Below are positions 1 to 6,755 of a stretch of DNA of 64,000 nt, piece after piece; the first letter of the stretch is position 1, and each line of letters begins with the position of its first letter. Both the position numbers and the translations under genes were made by a program. The notes under the pieces were generated by a model. The model worked only from the letters and a program-made list of their open reading frames with translations, searched no databases and was not told where the DNA came from. Source of the stretch: Paenibacillus oryzae (GTDB lineage Bacteria > Bacillota > Bacilli > Paenibacillales > Paenibacillaceae); NCBI RefSeq assembly GCF_001675045.1, contig NZ_LYPA01000029.1, forward strand, positions 1 through 64,000. Direction: 5' to 3'.

Positions 1-43
1 ACATAAGTAGGAGGATGCTAATAATGATGGTTCAAGGAATCCC

Positions 44-397
44 TTGTCCCATCTGCCTTGGCGAATGCCGAGAGGCTATTATAATTATTGGGAGGTGCTG
101 AAGATGAATGAACCGGGATTGGAAAAAGCGATGGATACGTTGCAATACTTGAGCCAGGACTCGGAGGCTCGCCGGTTGTACGAAGCCAGGCAGAAATATC
201 TTCATGATGAGGCATCAATGCTCGAGGGGGCAAAGCAGGCTGGATTGCAAGCCGGTATGCAAGCCGGTATGCAAGCCGGTAAACAGGCTGGAATTAAAGA
301 GGTGGCCCGGAACATGCTTGCCCTGAATATAGATGTTGCCACAATAGCAAAAGCGACGGGGCTGACAGAGCAGGAAATCGATTCGTTGAAAAAATAA
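44..397 (+). pseudogene. C-terminal remnant of Rpn-family PD-(D/E)XK nuclease/transposase
   Basis: The readable part (EVLKMNEPGLEKAMDTL onward, about 95 residues) matches what I remember of the C-terminal tail of Rpn-type recombination-promoting nuclease / putative transposase proteins: a helical segment ending in LYEARQKYLHDEASMLEG, a Gln/Ala/Gly repeat, and a short helix-turn-helix-like end (VATIAKATGLTEQEIDSLKK). The N-terminal PD-(D/E)XK core is absent and the frame before residue 18 does not look like the family, so this is probably a truncated relic. The ATG at 104 has a good GGGAGGTG site in front of it, so a 97-residue product could still be made. A full-length copy is normally about 280-320 residues. 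Function of the remnant, if any, is unknown. Confidence 0.6.
247..282 (+). repeat. Three tandem 12-bp units in the Rpn remnant
   Basis: The unit GCAAGCCGGTAT occurs three times head to tail; the third copy ends in A instead of T. It encodes Gln-Ala-Gly-Met repeats. Such in-frame repeats near the C-terminus are common in Rpn-family proteins and can change copy number by slippage. Confidence 0.8.
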
Positions 398-404
398 GAG
401 GACG

Positions 405-434
405 GGAGCTGCCGAGTGCAAGCTCCTTTATTTT
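405..434 (+). terminator. Rho-independent terminator after the Rpn remnant
   Basis: Stem GGAGCT / AGCTCC with a 10-nt loop, followed by TTTATTTTTT. Confidence 0.75.
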
Positions 435-544
435 TTCACCTGTTCGCCATGTCTGAATGGCGGTTCTCGGGTGTAATTGTTGTCCCTCTATGCTACAATA
501 TTGGAATTGCAAGGATGTTCGTTCAGGGAGGCTTTTGATTACTC

Positions 545-1186
545 ATGCTTATTATTGGGATTGCCGGTGGAACCGGCTCCGGCAAAACAACGGTAGCCCG
601 TTCCGTTATCGAACGGCTAGGCTCCGACAAGGTTACGTTTATTTCGCAGGATAATTATTATAAAGACAACCTTCATCTGACATTTCAAGAACGTGAAGCT
701 ATTAATTATGATCATCCGCTGGCATTTGACAACGATCTGCTGATTCAGCATTTGAACCAGCTTAAGAATGGTCAAACCTCTTACGCTCCGGTGTATGATT
801 TTACGAAGCATGAGCGTTTTTCTGACCGGACGGTTGAGCTTGCGCCAAACAATATCATTATTATCGAAGGCTTGCATGTGTTATCTGACGAAAATCTTCG
901 CGAGCATTTGAATATCAAGGTATTTGTTGATACAGACCCCGATGTGCGCATCCTGCGCCGCGTGCTTCGCGATATCGAGGAGCGTGGGCGGACCATCCGT
1001 TCCATTCATACGCAATACCTGACAACCGTTAAACCGATGCATGAGGCTTTTATTGAGCCATCAAAAAAATATGCGGACCTGATTATTCCCGAAGGCGGTC
1101 AAAACGAGGTTGGCATAGAGCTGTTATCGGTGCTGACAGCAAAATATTTGACGGGCGAGCAGCAGTGGACGAGTAACGGAAGGTAA
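545..1186 (+). CDS. udk: Uridine kinase
   Basis: Phosphorylates uridine and cytidine to UMP and CMP with ATP or GTP in the cytoplasm (pyrimidine salvage). The 213-residue length is typical of bacterial Udk. The N-terminus MLIIGIAGGTGSGKTT is the Walker A P-loop. SQDNYYKD, YDHPLAFD, APVYDF and the IIIEGLHVL strand are the family's nucleoside-binding and Walker B-region signatures, and RRVLRDIEERGRT is the LID-type segment. A GGGAGG site precedes the ATG. It appears to be a single-gene unit bounded by terminators on both sides. Identification is by family recall and is secure. Confidence 0.96.
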   Translation: MLIIGIAGGTGSGKTTVARSVIERLGSDKVTFISQDNYYKDNLHLTFQEREAINYDHPLAFDNDLLIQHLNQLKNGQTSYAPVYDFTKHERFSDRTVELAPNNIIIIEGLHVLSDENLREHLNIKVFVDTDPDVRILRRVLRDIEERGRTIRSIHTQYLTTVKPMHEAFIEPSKKYADLIIPEGGQNEVGIELLSVLTAKYLTGEQQWTSNGR

Positions 1187-1224
1187 TTCTACTATAAATC
1201 AGCCTATGCTGCACAAGCGCAATT

Positions 1225-1264
1225 AAAGGAGGTAGACGGCGAAAACCGGCTAATCTCCTTTTTT
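1225..1264 (+). terminator. Terminator after udk
   Basis: AGGAG-GTAG-CGG pairs with CCG-GCTA-CTCC around a small loop and is followed by TTTTTT. Confidence 0.7.
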
Positions 1265-1515
1265 CGTAGAGTTTAGGCATTAATTTGACGGTAAATTGTC
1301 GAACATGCGTCTTGGTATGAATTTTCCAGCTTTTAAATAGCAAACAACTATCATATAATAGAGAATAGTTGATTCACACGGGCTGGTACGAGCCGGCAAT
1401 CGGGTGTGATAAAGTTTACAGATTGGAAGCGGGGCATGCTCTGTCCGAGGTTTGACAGTGTTTGATCGGTAGCGCTTACATCCTTGCTTCAAATAAAAGT
1501 GTCAGGACGGTTAAC

Positions 1516-3015
1516 ATGATCAACAAACAAACCAAATCAGATGTTATTTTAATCGGTGCCGGAATCATGAGCGCAACGTTGGGGTCGCTGTTGAAGGAGC
1601 TGGCTCCGGACTGGAGTATTACCGTTTATGAAAAGCTTGGAAGCGCAGGGGAAGAAAGCTCCAATGAGTGGAACAATGCGGGCACTGGCCATGCTTCCTT
1701 ATGCGAGCTTAATTACACCTCGGAAAAACCGGATGGCTCCATCGATATTAGCAAGGCCATCAAGGTAAACGAGGAATACCAGGTGTCCAAGCAGTTTTGG
1801 GCTTATTTGGTGAATAGCGGTGTAATTAATAATCCCCAAGATTTTATTAAACCGTTGCCGCATATGAGCTTGATTCAAGGCGAGCAAAATGTGGCTTTTC
1901 TGAAAAAGAGATTTGAGGCGCTCACCGCCAATCCGTTGTTTAAGGGCATGGAGTTTTCAGATGATCCGGGGCAATTGGCGGAATGGATTCCGCTTATTAT
2001 GAAGGATCGGGCCGATGGCGCTCCGCTGGCAGCCACCCGCATTGAGTCGGGGACGGATGTCAATTTTGGTTCCTTGACTCGTATGCTGTTCCAATCTTTG
2101 AAGGAAAGAAATGTCGATATTCAATATAAAAGCAGTGTTGACCATATGAAGCGTAATACGGACGGCTCTTGGGACCTGAAAATCCGACATACAGAGAGCG
2201 GAGAAGTTCATCGTCATTCCGCTAAATTTGTATTTGTCGGCGGTGGCGGCGGAAGCTTGCATCTCCTGCAAAAATCCGGCATTCCGGAGGGCAAGGGGAT
2301 CGGCGGTTTCCCGGTAAGCGGCATTTTTATGGTATGCCGGAAGCCGGAAATTGTGGAGCTTCACCAAGCCAAGGTATACGGTAAAGCGCCGGTTGGCGCT
2401 CCGCCAATGTCTGTGCCGCATCTGGACACCCGTTATATTGACAACAAAAAACTCTTGTTTTTTGGGCCATTCGCCGGCTTTTCGCCAAAGTTTTTGAAAT
2501 CCGGCTCTATGCTGGACCTCATTACCTCCGTCAAACCGGATAATCTGGTTACCATGCTTGCGGCAGGGGCCAAAAACATGTCGCTCACCAAATATTTGAT
2601 TCAGCAGGTGCTGCAATCGAAGGAGCAGCGCATGGAAGCGCTCAGGGAGTTTGTCCCTAATGCCAAAAGCGAGGATTGGGAGCTGGTCGTGGCGGGTCAG
2701 CGTGTGCAGGTCATCAAAAACACCCCAAACGCCAAAGGCGTTTTGCAGTTCGGCACGGAGGTTATTAACGCTGCAGACGGCTCTATCGCTGCTCTGCTTG
2801 GGGCCTCTCCGGGCGCGTCAACGGCTGTTTCCGTTATGCTTGAAGTCATTGAGAAATGCTTCCCGCAGCAGTTGAAGGCATGGGAGCCCAAAATTAAAGA
2901 GATGGTGCCGTCCTATGGCATCGCGCTGGCAAACAAGCCGGAGCTGATAGAAGGCATTCATGCTTCGACAGCGCAAGCCTTGAAGCTGGATAACGAGCTT
3001 GTGCTCGTGAAGTAG
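1516..3015 (+). CDS. mqo: Malate:quinone oxidoreductase
   Basis: Membrane-associated FAD enzyme that oxidises malate to oxaloacetate and reduces the quinone pool (TCA cycle). The N-terminal Rossmann motif [17 protein letters not shown] and the signature [20 protein letters not shown] are diagnostic. [18 protein letters not shown] and the C-terminal [17 protein letters not shown] also match Mqo. The ATG at 1516 gives 499 residues, the family's usual length, with a weak AGGACGG site. An in-frame TTG at 1462 would add 18 residues not expected from the family. The 250-bp upstream region holds a GC-rich hairpin near 1375-1410 but no promoter I would assign with confidence. A strong terminator follows. 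Confidence 0.95.
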   Translation: MINKQTKSDVILIGAGIMSATLGSLLKELAPDWSITVYEKLGSAGEESSNEWNNAGTGHASLCELNYTSEKPDGSIDISKAIKVNEEYQVSKQFWAYLVNSGVINNPQDFIKPLPHMSLIQGEQNVAFLKKRFEALTANPLFKGMEFSDDPGQLAEWIPLIMKDRADGAPLAATRIESGTDVNFGSLTRMLFQSLKERNVDIQYKSSVDHMKRNTDGSWDLKIRHTESGEVHRHSAKFVFVGGGGGSLHLLQKSGIPEGKGIGGFPVSGIFMVCRKPEIVELHQAKVYGKAPVGAPPMSVPHLDTRYIDNKKLLFFGPFAGFSPKFLKSGSMLDLITSVKPDNLVTMLAAGAKNMSLTKYLIQQVLQSKEQRMEALREFVPNAKSEDWELVVAGQRVQVIKNTPNAKGVLQFGTEVINAADGSIAALLGASPGASTAVSVMLEVIEKCFPQQLKAWEPKIKEMVPSYGIALANKPELIEGIHASTAQALKLDNELVLVK

Positions 3016-3042
3016 TATTTTGCTGGTGAAGTAGTACACATA

Positions 3043-3088
3043 ACAAGCCCTGGTTAGTGATTGCAAATCACGCCAGGGCTTGTTTTTT
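3043..3088 (+). terminator. Strong terminator after mqo
   Basis: ACAAGCCCTGG pairs perfectly with CCAGGGCTTGT, and a nested GTGATT/AATCAC pair closes on a 3-nt loop. TTTTTT follows. The very long stem may also limit read-through towards the convergent MazG-like gene. Confidence 0.9.
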
Positions 3089-3127
3089 GGTGCATCTTGC
3101 TTTTCTTATTCCGGTGAGCGCAGAGTG

Positions 3128-3439
3128 TCAAACAGAGCCGCTGCTTTCAGGCCGCGGATATTTGATAGCGTTTTTGAGCATTTTGCTCCGAATGGCTTCC
3201 GCAACGTCGATGTTTAGGTCGTGGGCCAGCGTTAGCGCGTAAATCAGGACGTCCGCCAGCTCCTCCCGAATTTCTGTTTGCTTTGTTCGGACGGCCTCTT
3301 CGCCTGTTTTCCATTGAAACAGCTCCAGAAGCTCGCTGGCTTCCAGCGTTAACGACAATGCCAGGTCCTTGGGATTATGATGCGGTCCCCAGTTTCTTTC
3401 ATCGCGAAATGCGATTATTTCTTTTATAAGCTGATCCAC
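3128..3439 (-). CDS. MazG-like nucleotide pyrophosphohydrolase
   Basis: Small all-alpha NTP pyrophosphatase of the MazG / RS21-C6 type, hydrolysing (d)NTPs to NMP and pyrophosphate; it is probably a house-cleaning enzyme or dCTP pyrophosphatase. The Mg-binding pattern ExxE...ExxD is seen as EASELLE followed by EELADVLIY. The GTG start at 3439 was chosen because AGGAG lies 7 nt upstream and the product then begins DQLIKEIIAFRDERNW, as in homologues I remember (103 residues). An ATG at 3484 would add 15 residues without a ribosome site. Substrate cannot be read from sequence. It is divergent from the LytTR operon. Confidence 0.88.
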   Translation of the reverse strand: MDQLIKEIIAFRDERNWGPHHNPKDLALSLTLEASELLELFQWKTGEEAVRTKQTEIREELADVLIYALTLAHDLNIDVAEAIRSKMLKNAIKYPRPESSGSV

Positions 3440-3509
3440 TGCCGTTCTCCTAACAAAGTAAAGTGATTGGTTATCGCTGTTCATATTTATATTATTATAT
3501 CAATCTTTC

Positions 3510-3540
3510 TATAGATAAGGGATCGAACATTTTATCTATA
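3510..3540. promoter_or_regulatory. Perfect 9-bp inverted repeat between divergent operons
   Basis: TATAGATAA and TTATCTATA are separated by 13 bp. The repeat lies midway between the MazG-like gene (minus) and the response regulator gene (plus). Spacing of about two helical turns centre to centre fits a dimeric regulator site, possibly autoregulation by the adjacent LytTR protein. A transcript hairpin is the alternative. Confidence 0.45.
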
Positions 3541-3620
3541 CCATAAGTATCACTCGCTGTGACAAAATAGAGGGAAGGCTGCCGTTCCAGCCCTTATAAT
3601 ATAAGGGAGGGGGCTTCAAA

Positions 3621-4346
3621 ATGAACCTGACCATTGCAATTTGCGACGATGATAGAAATGATGCCACAAGGCTTGAGCAAATGCTTGAGGGTATTTTTTC
3701 GGATATGAACGATATGGATTTGAAAATAGATATCTATGAAACAGGAGAAGGGCTTCTTCATGCTCTTGAAAAGGTTGCTTATCCTATTTTATTTCTGGAT
3801 ATGGAAATGCCGGGCTGCGACGGTATAGGAGTAGCGGAGATCATCCGAAAACGGGATCGGGATATGCTTATTTTCTTTGTGACCAGCCATAGCCAATATA
3901 TGCAAAGGAGCTTTGAGGTAAGGCCATTCCGTTATCTGCTGAAGCCGGTTGATAAAGCCGGACTGGAAGCGGCGGCGATTAAAGCGGTGGAGGAATTATT
4001 GCAGCGGAACAACTGGCTGGAATTTACCTATAAGCAGACATCTTGGCAAATCAAGAGCGACGATATTATGTACGTTACGGTCGAACGGGGCAAAAAGCTG
4101 ATTATAGCAGCCAAAGAGGGCATTTGCATGTATTATGGAAAAATCGGAGAGCTGGAGGCCAAGCTGGCGCCTCACGGATTTTGCCGTATTCATACCGGCT
4201 ATTTGGTTAATTGGCAATATGCTCGAAGTGTCGCTAAAGACAAAGTAGCGTTGATAAGCGGCGTAGTGCTTCCAGTCAGCAGGGCCAGAAGCGGAGAAGC
4301 GATTTTGAGCTATCATCGTTATTTGGAGAAGAGGTTATTGAAGTAG
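3621..4346 (+). CDS. LytTR-family response regulator (AgrA/VirR-like)
   Basis: Cytoplasmic response regulator of 241 residues. The receiver domain (about 1-125) has the acidic pair ICDDD near the N-terminus, the phospho-acceptor Asp60 in ILFLDMEMPG, and a C-terminal YLLKPV with the conserved Lys-Pro. The LytTR DNA-binding domain (about 137-238) includes IMYVTVERGKK and FCRIHTGYLVN, typical of AgrA/LytR. A strong AAGGGAGGGGG precedes the start. The stop codon abuts the kinase gene, so the two are co-transcribed and probably coupled. Target genes are not evident; the peptide-sensing systems of this family usually regulate adjacent genes. Confidence 0.92.
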   Translation: MNLTIAICDDDRNDATRLEQMLEGIFSDMNDMDLKIDIYETGEGLLHALEKVAYPILFLDMEMPGCDGIGVAEIIRKRDRDMLIFFVTSHSQYMQRSFEVRPFRYLLKPVDKAGLEAAAIKAVEELLQRNNWLEFTYKQTSWQIKSDDIMYVTVERGKKLIIAAKEGICMYYGKIGELEAKLAPHGFCRIHTGYLVNWQYARSVAKDKVALISGVVLPVSRARSGEAILSYHRYLEKRLLK

Positions 4347-5795
4347 ATGGGAAACGAAATGAATCCAATGCCGCTTTGGCTGCTGCCTCTTCTGGTCATA
4401 CTTGTATATTTGCCTCAGGGAATTGCCTTTTGGCTGTTTTTCAGGCATTTTCTGTTTCTTCGCAGAAGGACAGGAGCTTTAATTTCCGCTTTGGCCGTGT
4501 TCTACCTGGCTAAATCCATCCTGATGGCCGACCTGTCCCCCCTTTATAGCACAGGTGTACATCTGACCGCATACTTCCTCATAACGATATATTTTTTTGA
4601 TGGAAGCAAGCTGCAAAAACTGTTTTTTGCGTTATTTTATATGGCCGTAACCTTGTCCATCGAAATGATGGCGCTGTACGCAGGAGGCGGGCTTGTCCGC
4701 TTGGGGGTTTGGGGCGGCGATAGAGAGTGGGCGCTGCTGCAGGTATTGCCGTTTCTATTAGTGCTGGGAGGAATAATTGCCGTAGTTGGAGTGCTTCGTT
4801 TATTTAAAGCAGGCAGTCCGTTTTCTTTGCCTGACAAGGACTGGGGTATTTTGGGGCTGGTGCCTGCGAGCTCCCTATTTATTATGCTCGCAGGTTTGCC
4901 TGGGCAAGGGAAGCTGGGCGATACGCTGCAAATGAAGCTTTCGGGCAGTTTTGTGGCAGCCTGCGCTGCGATTTTAGTCATTAATATAGCCGTTATGCTC
5001 CTGTACCAGCGGTTGATAACCAGACTTCAACTGGAGCAGAATAATTTGCTCCTCCAGCTTCAAATCAAGGAGTATGCGCGCAAGCTGGATGAAAATCGCA
5101 AAAACGAAAAACTGCAGCACGACCTGAAACATTTGGTTAACGGATTAGAAGCTTTCCTGAAAGGCAGTAAAGGGACGGGCAGCTCAAGAGGCAATGGAAA
5201 TGCCGGGATTGCCGAGTATACCGGGAATACTGTGAATACTGGGAATATTACGGGGGATGAAACGGCTGCCGCAAGCTACTTGTCGGATTTAATCGCGCGA
5301 TACACGTCTGGCGGTGATGAACAACCTGAATTTATTTCTACGGGACACCCCGTCATTGATAGCATTTGCAATGAAAAAATAGGAGAAGCCGCGCGCCGTG
5401 GCATAGCTGTTGAGGTACATGCGGCAATTCCGTCCGATTTGGGGCTGATGAATAAGGAAATCGAGCTTGCGCTAATTATGGGAAATGCGCTGAACAATGC
5501 TGTTGAAGGCGTGCTGCGTCTGAGCCATGATGAGAGAGGAAGCGCCGGGGAGCCTTTGATTCTATTACAGTTGGCGTATCAGGAAGGGCTATTGTACCTG
5601 TCACTCAGCAATGCCGCCAGCTTGACGCAACATATTGGGAGGGCCTCCTTCTTCTCAAGCAAACGAGGAGGAGAGCAACCCGGTTTTGGATTGGATAGCA
5701 TTCGATATGGCGTGGAACGGCTGCAAGGAAGTGTTGCTTTCCGCTACGAAAATGGCAGGTTCAAAATGACGGCCGTATTGCCAATTGCTCCATAA
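4347..5795 (+). CDS. AgrC-like sensor histidine kinase (GHKL, HPK10 type)
   Basis: The N-terminal ~225 residues form six or seven hydrophobic segments, the peptide-sensor layout of AgrC/ComD. A coiled coil leads to the H-box LQHDLKHLVNGLEAF with candidate phospho-His258. The ATPase part carries the N-box ALNNAVEG (Asn383) and the G-box GFGLDSIRYGVERLQG. Between H-box and N-box is an unusual Gly/Asn/Thr-rich insertion (roughly residues 275-310, GNTVNTGN-type repeats), probably a flexible loop. The start codon directly follows the regulator's stop; ATG 4359 is an alternative. No AgrD- or AgrB-like gene is present, so the signal is unknown. A terminator follows. Confidence 0.88.
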   Translation: MGNEMNPMPLWLLPLLVILVYLPQGIAFWLFFRHFLFLRRRTGALISALAVFYLAKSILMADLSPLYSTGVHLTAYFLITIYFFDGSKLQKLFFALFYMAVTLSIEMMALYAGGGLVRLGVWGGDREWALLQVLPFLLVLGGIIAVVGVLRLFKAGSPFSLPDKDWGILGLVPASSLFIMLAGLPGQGKLGDTLQMKLSGSFVAACAAILVINIAVMLLYQRLITRLQLEQNNLLLQLQIKEYARKLDENRKNEKLQHDLKHLVNGLEAFLKGSKGTGSSRGNGNAGIAEYTGNTVNTGNITGDETAAASYLSDLIARYTSGGDEQPEFISTGHPVIDSICNEKIGEAARRGIAVEVHAAIPSDLGLMNKEIELALIMGNALNNAVEGVLRLSHDERGSAGEPLILLQLAYQEGLLYLSLSNAASLTQHIGRASFFSSKRGGEQPGFGLDSIRYGVERLQGSVAFRYENGRFKMTAVLPIAP

Positions 5796-5807
5796 TTTCT
5801 GCAAGTT

Positions 5808-5838
5808 GCGCCTTCCGGCTGGGGAAGGCGCTTTTTTT
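5808..5838 (+). terminator. Terminator after the sensor kinase gene
   Basis: GCGCCTTCC / GGAAGGCGC stem followed by seven T. Confidence 0.88.
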
Positions 5839-5876
5839 CTGATAGGCTATATAAACACAATGCCGCGGGGGGAGAA

Positions 5877-6488
5877 ATGATGATGGGGTTGGATTTGATA
5901 ATAAGCGCATTGATTCAATTGGTTTTGTTTTCTGTTATTACATTCGGATATTGGCTTTTGCTTAGGAGGAAGTCACATCGTTCATTTTTCCAATGGCTTG
6001 GGTTAAAAAAACCGGTCATTACAGGAAGAAGGCGATTTGTCTTCTGGTTTATCGGAAGTATAATTGCTCTTTGCGTTCCTGGTTTTTTTATGACCGCATT
6101 TGTACTGGATGGAAACGTTTTGGCCAGCTCGCAATTTTACGGTGCTGGCTTGTCTGCCGTGTTTCCCGCTTTAGTGTATTCCCTTCTTCAAACGGGCTTG
6201 TCGGAGGAAGTGTTTTTTCGCGGTTTTCTGGGCAAGGAGCTGAGCCGCCGATTTGGCTTTGCCCTGGGCAATGTTATCCAAGCCTCGTTGTTTGGTTTGC
6301 TTCATGCTGTGATGCTGGCGGGTACTGCAGGTACAGTCAACGCGTTGGCCGTAGCCGTACTGACCGCCTTTGCCGGCTGGTGCATGGGGTTTATAAATGA
6401 AAAGCTGAGCGGAGGCTCTATAGTGCCTAGCTGGCTTATGCACGGACTCGTTAATTTGCTCTCCTGCTTCTATATGATGTTTAGCTGA
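5877..6488 (+). CDS. CPBP-family intramembrane metalloprotease
   Basis: Integral membrane protein of 203 residues with about six hydrophobic segments. Motif 1 SEEVFFRGFLG (EExxxR), motif 2 LFGLLHAVM and motif 3 SWLMHGLVN provide the Glu and His residues of the CPBP/Abi (Rce1-like) active site. Members cleave peptides in the membrane and are often encoded beside peptide-pheromone or bacteriocin systems, so its position after an AgrC/AgrA-like pair is suggestive. Three successive ATGs (5877, 5880, 5883) follow a GGGGGGAG site; 5880 or 5883 have the better spacing. It has its own unit after the upstream terminator. Confidence 0.85.
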   Translation: MMMGLDLIISALIQLVLFSVITFGYWLLLRRKSHRSFFQWLGLKKPVITGRRRFVFWFIGSIIALCVPGFFMTAFVLDGNVLASSQFYGAGLSAVFPALVYSLLQTGLSEEVFFRGFLGKELSRRFGFALGNVIQASLFGLLHAVMLAGTAGTVNALAVAVLTAFAGWCMGFINEKLSGGSIVPSWLMHGLVNLLSCFYMMFS

Positions 6489-6755
6489 GGGGGGAGTTTA
6501 TTGCTTCAATCCTGGTAAAAAAATCCGGGTTGTAATACTTTCGCCGTGTTCGGAGGGGGCGCCTCCTGATAAAGTGGGTTTAAGGCTATTGTCATCCTTC
6601 CTTCTTGACCCTAACCCATTAGGGTGGCAGCTTTCCTTAACACACAAGCAGGCTATCGCATTTCTTCCTTCTCTTACAAACTTGGTGTTTTAGAGATGCG
6701 GCTCTCCTGCTTGTGCCTTACTTTCTGAACCTGAACGACAAGGGGGCGACTTGTT
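6489..6755 (+). promoter_or_regulatory. Long structured leader before the TerD-like gene
   Basis: The region holds no credible gene but several hairpins: GGAGG/CCTCC near 6555-6572; a perfect ACCCTAA/TTAGGGT hairpin at 6608-6625; and a long imperfect stem in which CACAAGCAGG near 6643 pairs with CCTGCTTGTG near 6707. The order of small hairpins followed by a large stem ending about 40 nt before the start codon resembles a cis-regulatory RNA. I do not recognise a known riboswitch class; AGGGTGG recalls the T-box sequence, but the rest of that motif is missing. The start codon is preceded by AAGGGGG. Confidence 0.4.

Noticed and set aside
24-110. Small Cys-containing ORF at the window start after TAGGAGG
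   Set aside because: It is only about 25 codons, overlaps the Rpn remnant in another frame, and nothing supports it beyond the ribosome-site-like sequence.
3485-3620. Hidden AgrD-like pheromone gene before the LytTR operon
   Set aside because: No short ORF with a Cys-containing centre and acidic tail could be found on either strand.
6616-6630. AGGGTGG as part of a T-box riboswitch
   Set aside because: The rest of the T-box sequence, the specifier loop and the antiterminator pairing are not seen, and the downstream gene is not an aminoacylation, biosynthesis or transport gene.
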